From: Lewinellaceae bacterium
GTDB taxonomy: Bacteria > Bacteroidota > Bacteroidia > Chitinophagales > Saprospiraceae
DNA: 64,000 nucleotides
Assembly (NCBI GenBank): GCA_020636325.1
Contig: JACJYC010000009.1
Location: 124,001 to 188,000, forward strand
Direction: 5' to 3'
Shown: piece by piece, positions 17,011 to 25,753 of the stretch
Layout: the number at the start of each line of letters is the position of its first letter
Numbering within the stretch: position 1 is the first letter of the stretch
Translations under genes and position numbers: made by a program
The notes under the pieces: generated by a model
The model's input: the letters and a program-made list of their open reading frames with translations, nothing else
Databases searched by the model: none
What the model was told of the DNA's origin: nothing

Positions 17011-18004
17011 ACATTTCCTCCTTAACGTATTGCCAAATTGTTTGGGCGGCTTGCCTGACCACCGGTTTTCCGGAGAGTTCCTCCAGAGGGGCCAGTCCGC
17101 CGATACTCATGGTATTGATTTCAGATAAAACCCTTTTGCCCTCGTCGTTCACCAAGGTGTCAAAACCATACTTGATAATGCCGAAACTGTGCAGCACCGG
17201 ATTGATCCGTTCCGCGATTGCCAGTTCTGCCTCATCCGGTTCGGATGCTTCGGCGCGCCCGCCCTGGGCTGCATTGCACAACCAGGAACCCGGTGGCGGA
17301 AAGCGCAGCGCTGCACCGATGATGCGTCCGTTTACCACAATGATTCGCTTGTCGCCCAGGTAAACGTTCCGCAGGAATTGCATACCGAGGTAATCGAAGG
17401 GATGAGCCTCCAAGTTACGAAGAAATTCCTGATAATTGATTTCCTGCAATTCCAACCAGGCTTTTTCTCCCTCGATCCGGACGATCCCGCGGCCGCCGTA
17501 GCTTCTCATGGGTTTCAGGACGATCGGGAACTGCTGGGCGAATGCCCTGATGTCGTCCGCCGTCCGGCAAAGCCGCATGGGGGGGCATACCTCCGGAAAA
17601 CGGAGCAGGAAGGATTTTGCCCCTGTAAGGTAAATGCCGTTCGGCCGGTTGATCGTCCGCTCCGGCGGGTAGATGCCGGACAGGAATTCCCAAAAGGTCG
17701 GTTCAACGGGGGGCGGGATCCGCAGGAAGAGCACATCGTATTGCCCCGGCGTCACCTCGCGAAGCTGCCGGGAAAATGCTTCTCCGCCCGGCGTAAAGGC
17801 AAAGGAAGGATCTACGGAAACGGCAAACAGGCGATCCGTTTGACGGCCCTCGAAGAACGGCTTGTTCAGCGCTACCCCTTTGCTGGCCACATCCAGGCCG
17901 GCGCAGGAGGGGGCTGCCCTCAATTCACGCAACAGGGCGTAAATGGAGTTGTCCCCTTTATGTACGCTGTGGTCGGTCAGGACCAGCATATTGTACTTTC
18001 GCAT
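16991..18004 (-). CDS. Glutathione-synthetase/RimK-like ATP-grasp ligase
   Basis: The 337-residue protein has an N-terminal pre-ATP-grasp domain (LVLTDHSVHKGDNSIYALL). The ATP-grasp fold follows, with the lysine and glycine-rich loop VLKPMRSYGGRGI, the ADP-binding region YLGDKRIIVVNGRI and the metal ligands in LSEINTMS. This is the GshB/RimK group, which forms amide bonds between a carboxylate and an amine. It has no GshA partner here, so glutathione synthesis is unlikely. The partner is the aspartoacylase-like enzyme. The start MRKYNM (18004) is chosen over a longer frame reaching 18064 because a TATATTTG promoter element lies at 18062-18069. Confidence 0.85.
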   Translation of the reverse strand: MRKYNMLVLTDHSVHKGDNSIYALLRELRAAPSCAGLDVASKGVALNKPFFEGRQTDRLFAVSVDPSFAFTPGGEAFSRQLREVTPGQYDVLFLRIPPPVEPTFWEFLSGIYPPERTINRPNGIYLTGAKSFLLRFPEVCPPMRLCRTADDIRAFAQQFPIVLKPMRSYGGRGIVRIEGEKAWLELQEINYQEFLRNLEAHPFDYLGMQFLRNVYLGDKRIIVVNGRIIGAALRFPPPGSWLCNAAQGGRAEASEPDEAELAIAERINPVLHSFGIIKYGFDTLVNDEGKRVLSEINTMSIGGLAPLEELSGKPVVRQAAQTIWQYVKEEMYGKSNA

Positions 18005-18061
18005 GCCGGATGGATGAATGATTCGTGTTTTTCCTGCTTTATCGGAAGGGCCAATCCACGG

Positions 18062-18069
18062 CAAATATA
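18062..18069 (-). promoter_or_regulatory. -7 element for the ATP-grasp/aspartoacylase operon
   Basis: On the reverse strand TATATTTG occupies 18069-18062, leaving a leader of under 60 bases to the start at 18004. No good TTG is seen at the -33 distance. Confidence 0.55.
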
Positions 18070-18163
18070 AAACATTCGGAATTTGTATTAATTTTAAACA
18101 TCAAAACCAACCGGACAATGTCTGCTCATTTTTTCGACAGAAAACCATGGAACAAATAAGCTC

Positions 18164-18610
18164 ATGCTCTCAGCAAAGACCCAATACGCCCTGCATGCCC
18201 TGACCTACCTCGGCGAACGATACGGACAGGACCCCATCCCCATCAGCCGGATCGCGGAAGAACGGAAGATGCCCTATAAATTCCTGGAGGCCATTCTGCT
18301 GGAATTGCGCAACAACGGGATACTGGGCAGCAAGGCCGGTAAAAGCGGCGGGTACTACCTGCTGAAAAAACCCGCTGAAATCCAACTGGTGGACGTCATC
18401 AGGTTTGTCGACGGCCCCATTGCCCAACTGCCTTGCGTCAGCAAGAAATTCTACGAACCGTGCCGGGTATGCCCGTATCCGGAGGATAAATGCCACCTGC
18501 GCAAGTTCTTCATCCAGGTCAGGGATGCTACCCTGAACGTCATTGAAGGCAAATCCCTGCAGGATCTGATCAATATGGAATCCGGTTTCCCGGTGGAATT
18601 TTCGATTTGA
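18164..18610 (+). CDS. Rrf2-family transcriptional regulator of the sulfur locus (CymR-like)
   Basis: The 148-residue protein begins with the Rrf2 winged helix-turn-helix (LSAKTQYALHALTYL, ISRIAEERKMPYKFLEAILLELR, KAGKSGGYYL). It ends in a helical dimer region bearing four cysteines: Cys91, Cys100, Cys103 and Cys110. The spacing differs from the three-Cys cluster of IscR, so either an iron-sulfur cluster or a thiol switch is possible. It sits 145 bp upstream of the cysJ start and reads in the same direction. By analogy with CymR in Firmicutes it probably represses cysteine-biosynthesis genes when sulfur is plentiful. A matching operator candidate is at 18650-18683. Confidence 0.9.
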   Translation: MLSAKTQYALHALTYLGERYGQDPIPISRIAEERKMPYKFLEAILLELRNNGILGSKAGKSGGYYLLKKPAEIQLVDVIRFVDGPIAQLPCVSKKFYEPCRVCPYPEDKCHLRKFFIQVRDATLNVIEGKSLQDLINMESGFPVEFSI

Positions 18611-18649
18611 GACCCCGCGGCCTGCCCGGCAACAATTTCAGATCCGTTA

Positions 18650-18683
18650 AATTCCTATTAATTTTATAGGAATTATAGGAATT
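18650..18683. promoter_or_regulatory. Operator candidate for the Rrf2 regulator
   Basis: AATTCCTAT (18650-18658), 7 bp and ATAGGAATT (18666-18674) form a perfect 9-bp dyad. A second ATAGGAATT follows directly (18675-18683). The site occupies the -33 region of the cysJ promoter, so a bound dimer would block transcription. The central 11-mer TATTAATTTTA also occurs upstream of the regulator gene at 18086-18096. Confidence 0.65.
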
Positions 18684-18697
18684 AATAAAAATACCGG

Positions 18698-18705
18698 TAT
18701 CTTTG
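18698..18705 (+). promoter_or_regulatory. -7 element of the cys operon promoter
   Basis: TATCTTTG matches TAnnTTTG exactly. It lies 15 bp after the operator candidate and 50 bp before the cysJ ATG at 18755. Confidence 0.7.
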
Positions 18706-18754
18706 CCCTTGGAATGACGCATTGCGCCAGGTTTCAGACCTAAAAATCAAGGGC

Positions 18755-20614
18755 ATGACACAAGCAAGTTTCGCGGTACCGACCGAACCGCTGTCCAAGG
18801 ACGAAGCGCAACAATGGCAGACCTGGGCCAGGGGGATCTCTCCGGGCCAGTTGCAGTGGTTGTCCGGCTACCTGACGGGCATTCAGCACAGCAGTGCGCA
18901 ATTGCTGGAATTGATCCGCGACCTGCCCGCTCTGGCGCCGGCTGAAGCTGCGGTGACCGACAAGCCGAAGGTGACCGTACTGTTCGGTTCCAAAACAGGC
19001 AACGGCAAGCAGATTGCAGGTCAGTTGCAGGCACAATTGGCAGATGCGGGCTTTGAGGTTGCCCTTCAGGATATGAACCGCTACAAACCGGCCGACCTGG
19101 AAAAAGAGCAGACTGCGATCCTGATCGTCAGCACCCATGGCGAAGGCGATCCTCCGCCGTCGGCCGAAGACCTGCACGCATTCCTGCATTCCCGCAAAGC
19201 GCCGCAATTGCCGAACCTGCGATTTGCCGTGCTGGCGCTGGGTGATAGGAGTTATGCCAGTTTTTGCCAGACCGGTAAGGAATTCGATCAGCGACTGGAA
19301 GCCCTGGGCGGTAAACGCCTGGCCGCCAGGATCGATGCCGATGTCGATTACCAGGATGCCGCCGACAGCTGGATCGCAGACATATTGAATATCCTTCAAC
19401 AGAATATATCCCAAAAAACCAATCTTCCGCAGCCGGCCCTTCACGTCCGCGCTGCCGCCCGAAACGGCAAAACCGCGGAATCATTCAACCGCAAACGCCC
19501 CTACCAGGCGGAGGTCCTGGACAAGGTCCTCCTGAACGGGAGGGGATCCGCCAAAAAGACCTATCATGCAGAGCTTTCGCTGGGAGACAGCGGGCTGACC
19601 TATCAACCCGGCGATACCCTGGGCATTTATGCGGACAACGACCCTGCTCTGGTAAGCGCCTTGACGGCCGACCTGGGGTTGAATGCCGAAAAACAGGTGA
19701 CCGCGGCCGGAAAAGATTACCCGCTGAACGAATGGCTGACCGGACATGCCGAACTGACAACGGTTTCCGGAGTTTTTCTCCAGAATTACAGGAAACTGGC
19801 CAGCGACAAGGGGTTTGCTTCCATCGCTGACGGGCTTTCGCAAATCCTGGATGCCAAGGACCGGACAAGCGCCTTTACTTATGGAAAGGACGTTTGGGAT
19901 GTGTTCAGGGCATTCCCCATACCGGTCACGGAACAGGAATTGACCGGTATGCTCCTGCCGGTCCAGCCCCGGCTCTATTCGATCGCCAGTGCGCTCTCGG
20001 CGTATCCCGGGGAGGTGCATGTAACGGTCGGCAAAGTGACCTATGCGCATAACGACCGCCTCCGCACCGGCCTGGTTTCCGGGTTTATCGCCGATCAGTT
20101 GCAGGCCGGCGGCAAGGCACGGGTTTTCATCGATCAGAACGAATCTTTCCGTCTGCCGGAAAGCGGCGACCTGCCGGTGATCATGGTCGGCCCAGGTACC
20201 GGCGTAGCGCCGTTTCGCGCCTTTTTGCAGGAACGCCAGGAAACCGGCGCCCGGGGCAAGAACTGGCTGTTTTTCGGCGATCAGCATTTTTCAACCGATT
20301 TTCTGTATCAGCTCGAATGGCAGCGCTTCCTCAAGGACGGCGTCCTGACCCGGTTGAATACCGCCTTTTCCCGGGATACCCGGCAGAAGGTTTACGTGCA
20401 GCACCGGATGCAGGAACACGCCGCCACGCTGTATGAATGGCTGGAGGAAGGCGCGCGTTTCTACGTATGCGGCGACGCCAAAAGGATGGCCAAAGACGTG
20501 AAGCAAACCCTGATCGGGATCATCGCAGAGCAAGCCGGTGTGGAAAATGAAAAGGCTGCCGAATACGTCAAAGAACTGATCCGCGACGGCAGGTATATGG
20601 AAGATGTCTACTAG
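18755..20614 (+). CDS. cysJ: Sulfite reductase flavoprotein subunit CysJ
   Basis: The 619-residue protein has the diflavin reductase layout. An N-terminal linker is followed by a flavodoxin (FMN) domain at about 70-205 (VLFGSKTGNGKQIA, STHGEGDPPPSAE). Next comes a connecting and FAD domain with RLYSIASALS, then a ferredoxin-reductase NADPH domain (MVGPGTGVAPFRAFLQER, LFFGDQHF, YVCGDAKRM) ending in the usual RYMEDVY. It passes electrons from NADPH to the CysI hemoprotein. The ATG at 18755 follows the promoter; an upstream TTG (18722) is less likely. It is the first structural gene of the cys locus. Confidence 0.95.
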   Translation: MTQASFAVPTEPLSKDEAQQWQTWARGISPGQLQWLSGYLTGIQHSSAQLLELIRDLPALAPAEAAVTDKPKVTVLFGSKTGNGKQIAGQLQAQLADAGFEVALQDMNRYKPADLEKEQTAILIVSTHGEGDPPPSAEDLHAFLHSRKAPQLPNLRFAVLALGDRSYASFCQTGKEFDQRLEALGGKRLAARIDADVDYQDAADSWIADILNILQQNISQKTNLPQPALHVRAAARNGKTAESFNRKRPYQAEVLDKVLLNGRGSAKKTYHAELSLGDSGLTYQPGDTLGIYADNDPALVSALTADLGLNAEKQVTAAGKDYPLNEWLTGHAELTTVSGVFLQNYRKLASDKGFASIADGLSQILDAKDRTSAFTYGKDVWDVFRAFPIPVTEQELTGMLLPVQPRLYSIASALSAYPGEVHVTVGKVTYAHNDRLRTGLVSGFIADQLQAGGKARVFIDQNESFRLPESGDLPVIMVGPGTGVAPFRAFLQERQETGARGKNWLFFGDQHFSTDFLYQLEWQRFLKDGVLTRLNTAFSRDTRQKVYVQHRMQEHAATLYEWLEEGARFYVCGDAKRMAKDVKQTLIGIIAEQAGVENEKAAEYVKELIRDGRYMEDVY

Positions 20615-20636
20615 GCTCATCCACATACCTGCTCCC

Positions 20637-20706
20637 CCTACAACTTACAACTTACAACTTACAACTTACGACTTACAACTTACGACTTACAACTTACAAC
20701 TTACGA
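20637..20706. repeat. ACTTACR heptamer array between cysJ and cysI
   Basis: About nine CTTACAA/CTTACGA units fill the gap between the two sulfite reductase genes. They end ten bases before the cysI start. Confidence 0.9.
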
Positions 20707-20716
20707 CTAAAATCTC

Positions 20717-22384
20717 ATGACCAAGTTAAGTGAAGTAGAAAAAATAAAAGAAGCCAGCAACTATCTGCACGGGACCATCAGGGAGAGCCTCGCTGACGAA
20801 GTGTCGGGTACGCTGTTTGCGCCGGATCAGCAACTGATCAAATTTCACGGGAGCTACGTGCAAAGCGACCGCGATCTGGAAAAGGAGCGCAAGGCCCAGA
20901 AGCTGGAACCCCTGTACAGTTTCATGATCCGGGTGCGGGTGCCCGGCGGTGTTGCCACCCCCGCGCAATGGCTGGCCATGGATGAGCTGGCGAGCCGTTA
21001 CGGCATGCCGACCCTGAAGCTGACCACCCGCCAGGCCTTCGAACTGCACGGAATCCTGAAGGCCAACCTGCAACCGGCAATCCGGGAGATCAACGAGAGC
21101 CTGTTGGATACCATTGCGGCTTGCGGGGATGTGAACCGCAATGTGATGTGTACCGTGAACCCGTATGCCTCCCTGGTTCATCAGGAGGTACAGGTCGCCG
21201 CAGAAGCGATAAGCCGACATCTGACCCCGCATACCACAGCGTATTACAACCTCTGGCTGAACGGCGAAAAGGTAGCGGGCCAGGGCGGCGAAGAGGAAAT
21301 TGAAGAGCCGGTATACGGGAAAACCTACCTGCCGCGCAAATTCAAGATCGCACTGTCCATTCCGCCTTACAACGATACCGACCTGTTTGCCAACGATATC
21401 GGCCTGATCGCCATTGAAGAGGAAGGCCGCCTGCTTGGGTTCAACGTCAGCATCGGCGGCGGCATGGGCGCCACTTTCGGCGACAGTACCACCTACCCGC
21501 GACTGGGCAACGTGATCGGATTCGCGGAAACGGACCAAATCGTTGACGTCTGCGAAAAGATCGTCACCATTCAGCGGGATTTCGGCAACCGCGAAAACAG
21601 GCGGAATGCACGGTTCAAATACACCATCGACCGGCTCGGGTTGGCATTTGTACAAGCAGCGCTCCATGAGCGGCTCGGTTACGAATTGGCATCGGCCAGA
21701 CCCTTCCAATTCACCACCAACGGCGATGCATTCGGATGGGTAAAGGGCCGGGACGGATACTGGTACTGTTCCCTGTTCATAGAAGGCGGCCGGGTAAAGG
21801 ACACGGAAGCCTATCCCTTGCGGGAAGGCCTCCGGGCGATCGCTTCGGTACATGACGGCGATTTCCGCCTGACCGGTAACCAAAACCTGGTCATCGGCCG
21901 GGTGAGCGAGCGGCTCAAACCGGTGATCGAACAGTTGCTGGACCGGTACGGCATCAGTGAGCGGCAGCAAAATTCCGGATTGAGGCGCAATTCGCTGGCT
22001 TGCGTAGCGCTCAACCTGTGCCCGTTGGCCAACGCCGAAGCAGAAAGGTATTTACCGGACCTGATAACAAAGATCGAAGCCCTGTTGTCGTCCCACGGCC
22101 TGAAGGACCAGGACATCAGCATCCGGATGACCGGTTGCCCGAACGGTTGCGCGCGGCCCTATCTGGGTGAGATCGGGCTTGTCGGCCGGGCGCCCGGCAA
22201 ATACAACCTGTACCTGGGGGCCTCCTTTACCGGCGACCGGCTGAATACCCTTTATCGGGAAGCGCTTGATGAAGCGGAGATTTTGAATGCCTTGAATCCG
22301 CTTTTTGCCCGTTATGCGGGAGAACGACAGGCGGATGAGCATTTCGGGGACTTTGTTTATCGGATTGAGGAATTGAAGAATTGA
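20717..22384 (+). CDS. cysI: Assimilatory sulfite reductase hemoprotein subunit CysI
   Basis: The 555-residue protein carries two ferredoxin-like half repeats and the four cysteines that bind the 4Fe-4S cluster and siroheme: Cys429 and Cys435 (ACVALNLCPLA), Cys474 and Cys478 (MTGCPNGCARPYLGE). Spacing is identical to that in Escherichia coli CysI. Siroheme and sulfite contacts are suggested by the LTTRQAFELHG, GDVNRNVMC and RFKYTIDRLG motifs. It reduces sulfite to sulfide with six electrons from CysJ. The gene for a siroheme-pathway methyltransferase follows at once. Confidence 0.95.
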   Translation: MTKLSEVEKIKEASNYLHGTIRESLADEVSGTLFAPDQQLIKFHGSYVQSDRDLEKERKAQKLEPLYSFMIRVRVPGGVATPAQWLAMDELASRYGMPTLKLTTRQAFELHGILKANLQPAIREINESLLDTIAACGDVNRNVMCTVNPYASLVHQEVQVAAEAISRHLTPHTTAYYNLWLNGEKVAGQGGEEEIEEPVYGKTYLPRKFKIALSIPPYNDTDLFANDIGLIAIEEEGRLLGFNVSIGGGMGATFGDSTTYPRLGNVIGFAETDQIVDVCEKIVTIQRDFGNRENRRNARFKYTIDRLGLAFVQAALHERLGYELASARPFQFTTNGDAFGWVKGRDGYWYCSLFIEGGRVKDTEAYPLREGLRAIASVHDGDFRLTGNQNLVIGRVSERLKPVIEQLLDRYGISERQQNSGLRRNSLACVALNLCPLANAEAERYLPDLITKIEALLSSHGLKDQDISIRMTGCPNGCARPYLGEIGLVGRAPGKYNLYLGASFTGDRLNTLYREALDEAEILNALNPLFARYAGERQADEHFGDFVYRIEELKN

Positions 22385-22434
22385 GGAATCGAGGAATCGA
22401 GGAATTGAAGAATCGAAAAATCGAATCAATTTCA
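22385..22434. repeat. GAGGAATY octamer array
   Basis: Six to seven GAGGAATC/GAAGAATT-type units with an 8-bp period fill the gap between cysI and the methyltransferase gene. The family recurs at 28598 and, on the other strand, at 50420. Confidence 0.85.
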
Positions 22435-22436
22435 AA

Positions 22437-23222
22437 ATGGGTTTACACAATTCAGGAAAAGGCAAGGTAACGATCGCCGGCGCGGGCCCGGGGGATCCCG
22501 GTCTGATCACGGTGAAAGCGAAAACGGCCCTGGAGTCGGCGGATGTCGTGTTGTATGACAATCTGGTCAACGCCGAGATCCTGGACTGGGCGCCCGTACA
22601 CGCCGAAAGGATATATGTGGGCAAAAAGCCCTATCAACGGTCGGTCGGACAGGAAACGATCAATCAGCTGCTGCATTTTCACGCGCTCCGCGGCCGGCAT
22701 GTGGTCCGGCTGAAGGGAGGCGATCCCTTTGTATTCGGCAGGGGAGCGGAAGAGGCGCAATACCTGATGAAGCTCGGCATAGAGGTGGACGTGGCGCCCG
22801 GCATCACCAGCGGCATCGCAGCGGCTACCTATGCGGGCATTCCGCTGACCCATCGCGACCATTCCCAACGGGTGGTTTTTCTGACCGGCCACAGCAAGGC
22901 CGGGCTGGAGCTGCAGGAGGATTTCCTCCGGGTATTTGACGGCACCATCGTGGTGTATATGGGCCTGAAAAACCTCGGTCAGATTGCCCGCCAGCTGATT
23001 GAATGGGAAAGGGCCCCTGATACCCCTGCAGCGGTCATTGAAAACGGCACCATGAATAACCAGCGGGTAATAACCGGAAAGCTTGAAGAGATCGCCGGAC
23101 TGGCGGCAGAAGCATCGCTGCAATCACCCGCGCTGGTGGTGATCGGCGAAGTGGCCGCCCTGCGCGATTCGCTGAACTGGTTTGAACCTGCCCGAATCAT
23201 TGCTAATCAAACACAACCATGA
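22437..23222 (+). CDS. cobA: Uroporphyrinogen-III C-methyltransferase (SUMT)
   Basis: The 261-residue protein has the tetrapyrrole methylase signatures IAGAGPGDPGLITVKA near the N-terminus and LKGGDPFVFGRGAEE near residue 90, plus PGITSGIAAATYAGIPLTHR. It adds two methyl groups to uroporphyrinogen III to give precorrin-2, the branch point to siroheme. Its length fits a stand-alone SUMT without the CysG dehydrogenase part; that part is encoded four genes downstream in the TSUP fusion. The stop overlaps the next start by four bases (ATGA). Confidence 0.93.
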   Translation: MGLHNSGKGKVTIAGAGPGDPGLITVKAKTALESADVVLYDNLVNAEILDWAPVHAERIYVGKKPYQRSVGQETINQLLHFHALRGRHVVRLKGGDPFVFGRGAEEAQYLMKLGIEVDVAPGITSGIAAATYAGIPLTHRDHSQRVVFLTGHSKAGLELQEDFLRVFDGTIVVYMGLKNLGQIARQLIEWERAPDTPAAVIENGTMNNQRVITGKLEEIAGLAAEASLQSPALVVIGEVAALRDSLNWFEPARIIANQTQP

Positions 23223-24130
23223 TTGCGAACAACATATTGGAAACCATCGGCAATACGCCGCACCTGAAGGTCAATCGCCTGTATGGGGATGATTACCGGG
23301 TCTACGTGAAACTCGAACGCGCCAACCCCGGCGCCAGCATCAAGGACCGGATCGCCCTTTCCATGGTGGAAGACGCCGAACGCAAAGGACTGCTGCATTC
23401 AGAAAGCGTCATCATCGAACCCACCTCCGGCAATACCGGGATCGGCCTCGCGCTGGTGGCGGCTGTCAAAGGGTACAAGCTCATCCTGGTCATGCCGGAA
23501 AGCATGAGCATTGAACGGAGGAGACTGATGAGCATTTACGGCGCCTCTTTTGAATTGACGCCCCGTGAAAAAGGCATGAAAGGCGCTATTGAAAAAGCGC
23601 GCGAACTGGTGGAGAGCACCCCCAATGCCTGGATGCCCCAACAGTTTGATAACCCGGCCAATACCGAAGTGCACAGGCGGACTACGGCCCGGGAGATCAT
23701 CAGCGACTTTCCGGACGGCCTTGATTACCTCATAACCGGCGTGGGTACCGGCGGCCATATTACCGGTTGCGCCGAGCTCCTGAAAAAGCAATGGCCCGGC
23801 CTGAAAGTATTTGCCGTAGAACCCGAACTGTCGCCGGTACTCAGCGGCGGCGAACCCGGCTCGCACCCCATCCAGGGGATCGGCGCCGGATTCATCCCCG
23901 GCATTATGGATACCAGCCTGCTGGACGGCGTGGTCCGGGTGAGCAAGGAAGAAGCCTTTGAATACGCCCGCCGGGCGGCAGTCGAAGAAGGTGTGCTTTG
24001 CGGCATTTCCAGCGGGGCTTCCCTCGCAGCCGTCGCCAGGAAACTGCCTGAGATCCCGAAGGGCAGCCGAATACTGACTTTCAATTACGACACCGGCGAA
24101 CGCTATTTGTCGGTGGAAGGATTATTCTGA
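23219..24130 (+). CDS. Cysteine synthase, CysK/CysM type
   Basis: A 303-residue PLP enzyme. The cofactor lysine is Lys42 in NPGASIKDRIA, the substrate loop is EPTSGNTGIG, and the phosphate-binding glycine loop is GVGTGGHITG. It condenses O-acetylserine with sulfide to form cysteine, the last step of the locus. The length and the PQQFDNPANTEVH loop do not cleanly separate CysK from CysM. Translation is coupled to the methyltransferase by an ATGA overlap. Confidence 0.92.
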   Translation: MIANNILETIGNTPHLKVNRLYGDDYRVYVKLERANPGASIKDRIALSMVEDAERKGLLHSESVIIEPTSGNTGIGLALVAAVKGYKLILVMPESMSIERRRLMSIYGASFELTPREKGMKGAIEKARELVESTPNAWMPQQFDNPANTEVHRRTTAREIISDFPDGLDYLITGVGTGGHITGCAELLKKQWPGLKVFAVEPELSPVLSGGEPGSHPIQGIGAGFIPGIMDTSLLDGVVRVSKEEAFEYARRAAVEEGVLCGISSGASLAAVARKLPEIPKGSRILTFNYDTGERYLSVEGLF

Positions 24131-24134
24131 TACC

Positions 24135-24854
24135 ATGAATGCAGCACAATTGAACGAACAACTGGCCGGATTGACGGCGCCGGAACGGCTCAAACTGGTC
24201 GCTTCCCTGTACACCGAAGGGGTGGTGTTTTCCACGTCTCTCGGGCAGGAAGACCAGGTGATCACCCATATGATCGCCAGGAATGAGCTGCCCGTACGGG
24301 TGTTCACGCTGGACACCGGCCGGCTGTTCCAGGAAACCTACGACCTCCTGGATTCCACCCGTGCGCGGTACAAGATCCCGATCCAGGCCTATTTCCCGGA
24401 TGCGGCGAAAGTCGAGGCGCTGGTAACGGCCAAAGGCGCCAACAGCTTCTACGCCTCCGTAGAAAACCGCAAGGAATGCTGTTTCATCCGCAAGGTGGAG
24501 CCGCTGAACCGCGCATTGAAGGGCGCCAGGATCTGGATCACCGGCCTGCGCGCCGACCAGAGCGAAAACCGCAAAAATCTGGCTTTCGCCGAATGGGACG
24601 AAGGACATCAACTGACCAAGGTGAACCCGCTTCTGGACTGGAGTCTTGAAGACGTCCTGGCATTCATCAAGGAAAACTGGGTGCCTTACAACGCGTTGCA
24701 CGACAAGGGTTTTCCCAGCATCGGCTGCGCGCCCTGCACCCGGGCCGTCGAACCCGGCGAGGATATCCGCGCCGGCCGGTGGTGGTGGGAACAATCGCAA
24801 AAAGAATGCGGATTGCATTTGGAACACAAACAATTCGAACGCCATGAATCATAA
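24135..24854 (+). CDS. cysH: Adenylyl-sulfate (APS) reductase, CysH family
   Basis: The 239-residue protein has the PP-loop-like STSLGQEDQV, LDTGRLFQETY and WITGLRADQS motifs. The catalytic cysteine is in the C-terminal KECGLH (Cys225). It also carries the paired cysteines Cys115-Cys116 and Cys198-Cys201 that hold a 4Fe-4S cluster. That cluster marks the bacterial APS-reducing type rather than the cluster-free PAPS reductase of enteric bacteria. It reduces APS to sulfite with thioredoxin. No APS kinase gene is found in the locus, which agrees. It overlaps cysD by 11 bp. Confidence 0.93.
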   Translation: MNAAQLNEQLAGLTAPERLKLVASLYTEGVVFSTSLGQEDQVITHMIARNELPVRVFTLDTGRLFQETYDLLDSTRARYKIPIQAYFPDAAKVEALVTAKGANSFYASVENRKECCFIRKVEPLNRALKGARIWITGLRADQSENRKNLAFAEWDEGHQLTKVNPLLDWSLEDVLAFIKENWVPYNALHDKGFPSIGCAPCTRAVEPGEDIRAGRWWWEQSQKECGLHLEHKQFERHES

Positions 24855-25752
24855 TCTGTTACCCGTTTTCCCGCGGCAACTGGAAGACGAAGGCATCTAT
24901 ATCATGCGGGAAGTCGCCGCCCAATTCGAACGGCCTGTGTTGCTGTTCAGCGGGGGCAAAGATTCCATTACCCTGGTCCGCCTGGCGCAAAAGGCCTTCT
25001 GGCCAGGGAAGATCCCCTTCCCGCTGTTGCACATCGATACGGGGCACAATTTCCCGGAGACGATCGAATTCAGGGATCAACTCGTCCGGGAAACCGGCGC
25101 CGAACTCATTGTACGCTATGTCCAGGACAGCATTGACTCGGGGAAAGTACGTGAGGAAACCGGCAAATACGCCTCCCGGAACGTGCTCCAGACCGTGACT
25201 TTACTGGACGCCATCGAAGAGTTCAAATTTGACGCCTGCATCGGCGGCGCCCGCCGTGACGAGGAAAAGGCCCGCGCAAAGGAAAGGATCTTCAGCGTAC
25301 GCGACGATTTCGGACAATGGGACCCCAAAAAACAGCGCCCTGAATTGTTTGACATGCTCAACGGCAAGATCAATGTCGGCGAGAACGTGCGCATCTTCCC
25401 GATCAGCAACTGGACGGAACTCGATGTCTGGAACTATATCCGGGAAGAGAAACTGGCCATCCCGTCGATCTATTACGCGCATTTCCGGGAGGTGATCGAA
25501 AGGGACAACATGCTCTGGCCCTATTCGGATTTCCTCAATACTACACCGGAAGAGATCCCATACCTCGAACAGGTGCGATTCCGGACCGTCGGCGACATGA
25601 CCTGTACCGCAGCCGTCGCTTCCGCCGCAGACCAGGTAGAGGGCATCATAGAGGAGATCCTCGCCGCAAAGATATCGGAAAGGGGCGCCCGCATCGACGA
25701 CAAACGCAGTGAAGCCGCCATGGAACAACGCAAAAAAGAGGGCTATTTCTGA
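24844..25752 (+). CDS. cysD: Sulfate adenylyltransferase subunit 2 (CysD)
   Basis: The 302-residue protein carries the PP-loop SGGKDS (residues 36-41), the LLHIDTGHNFPET and GGARRDEEKARAKERIFS blocks, and a C-terminal RFRTVGDMTCTAAV segment. These are all diagnostic of CysD, which adenylates sulfate using ATP while CysN hydrolyses GTP. The ATG at 24844 lies within the end of cysH and fits the family N-terminus. The usual partner cysN is one gene downstream, separated by the siroheme/TSUP fusion gene. Confidence 0.95.
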   Translation: MNHNLLPVFPRQLEDEGIYIMREVAAQFERPVLLFSGGKDSITLVRLAQKAFWPGKIPFPLLHIDTGHNFPETIEFRDQLVRETGAELIVRYVQDSIDSGKVREETGKYASRNVLQTVTLLDAIEEFKFDACIGGARRDEEKARAKERIFSVRDDFGQWDPKKQRPELFDMLNGKINVGENVRIFPISNWTELDVWNYIREEKLAIPSIYYAHFREVIERDNMLWPYSDFLNTTPEEIPYLEQVRFRTVGDMTCTAAVASAADQVEGIIEEILAAKISERGARIDDKRSEAAMEQRKKEGYF

Positions 25753-25753
25753 C

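Noticed and set aside
16991..18004. Glutathione synthetase gshB
   Set aside because: The fold matches, but there is no gshA and the coupled partner is an aspartoacylase-like hydrolase, so a specific glutathione role is not supported.
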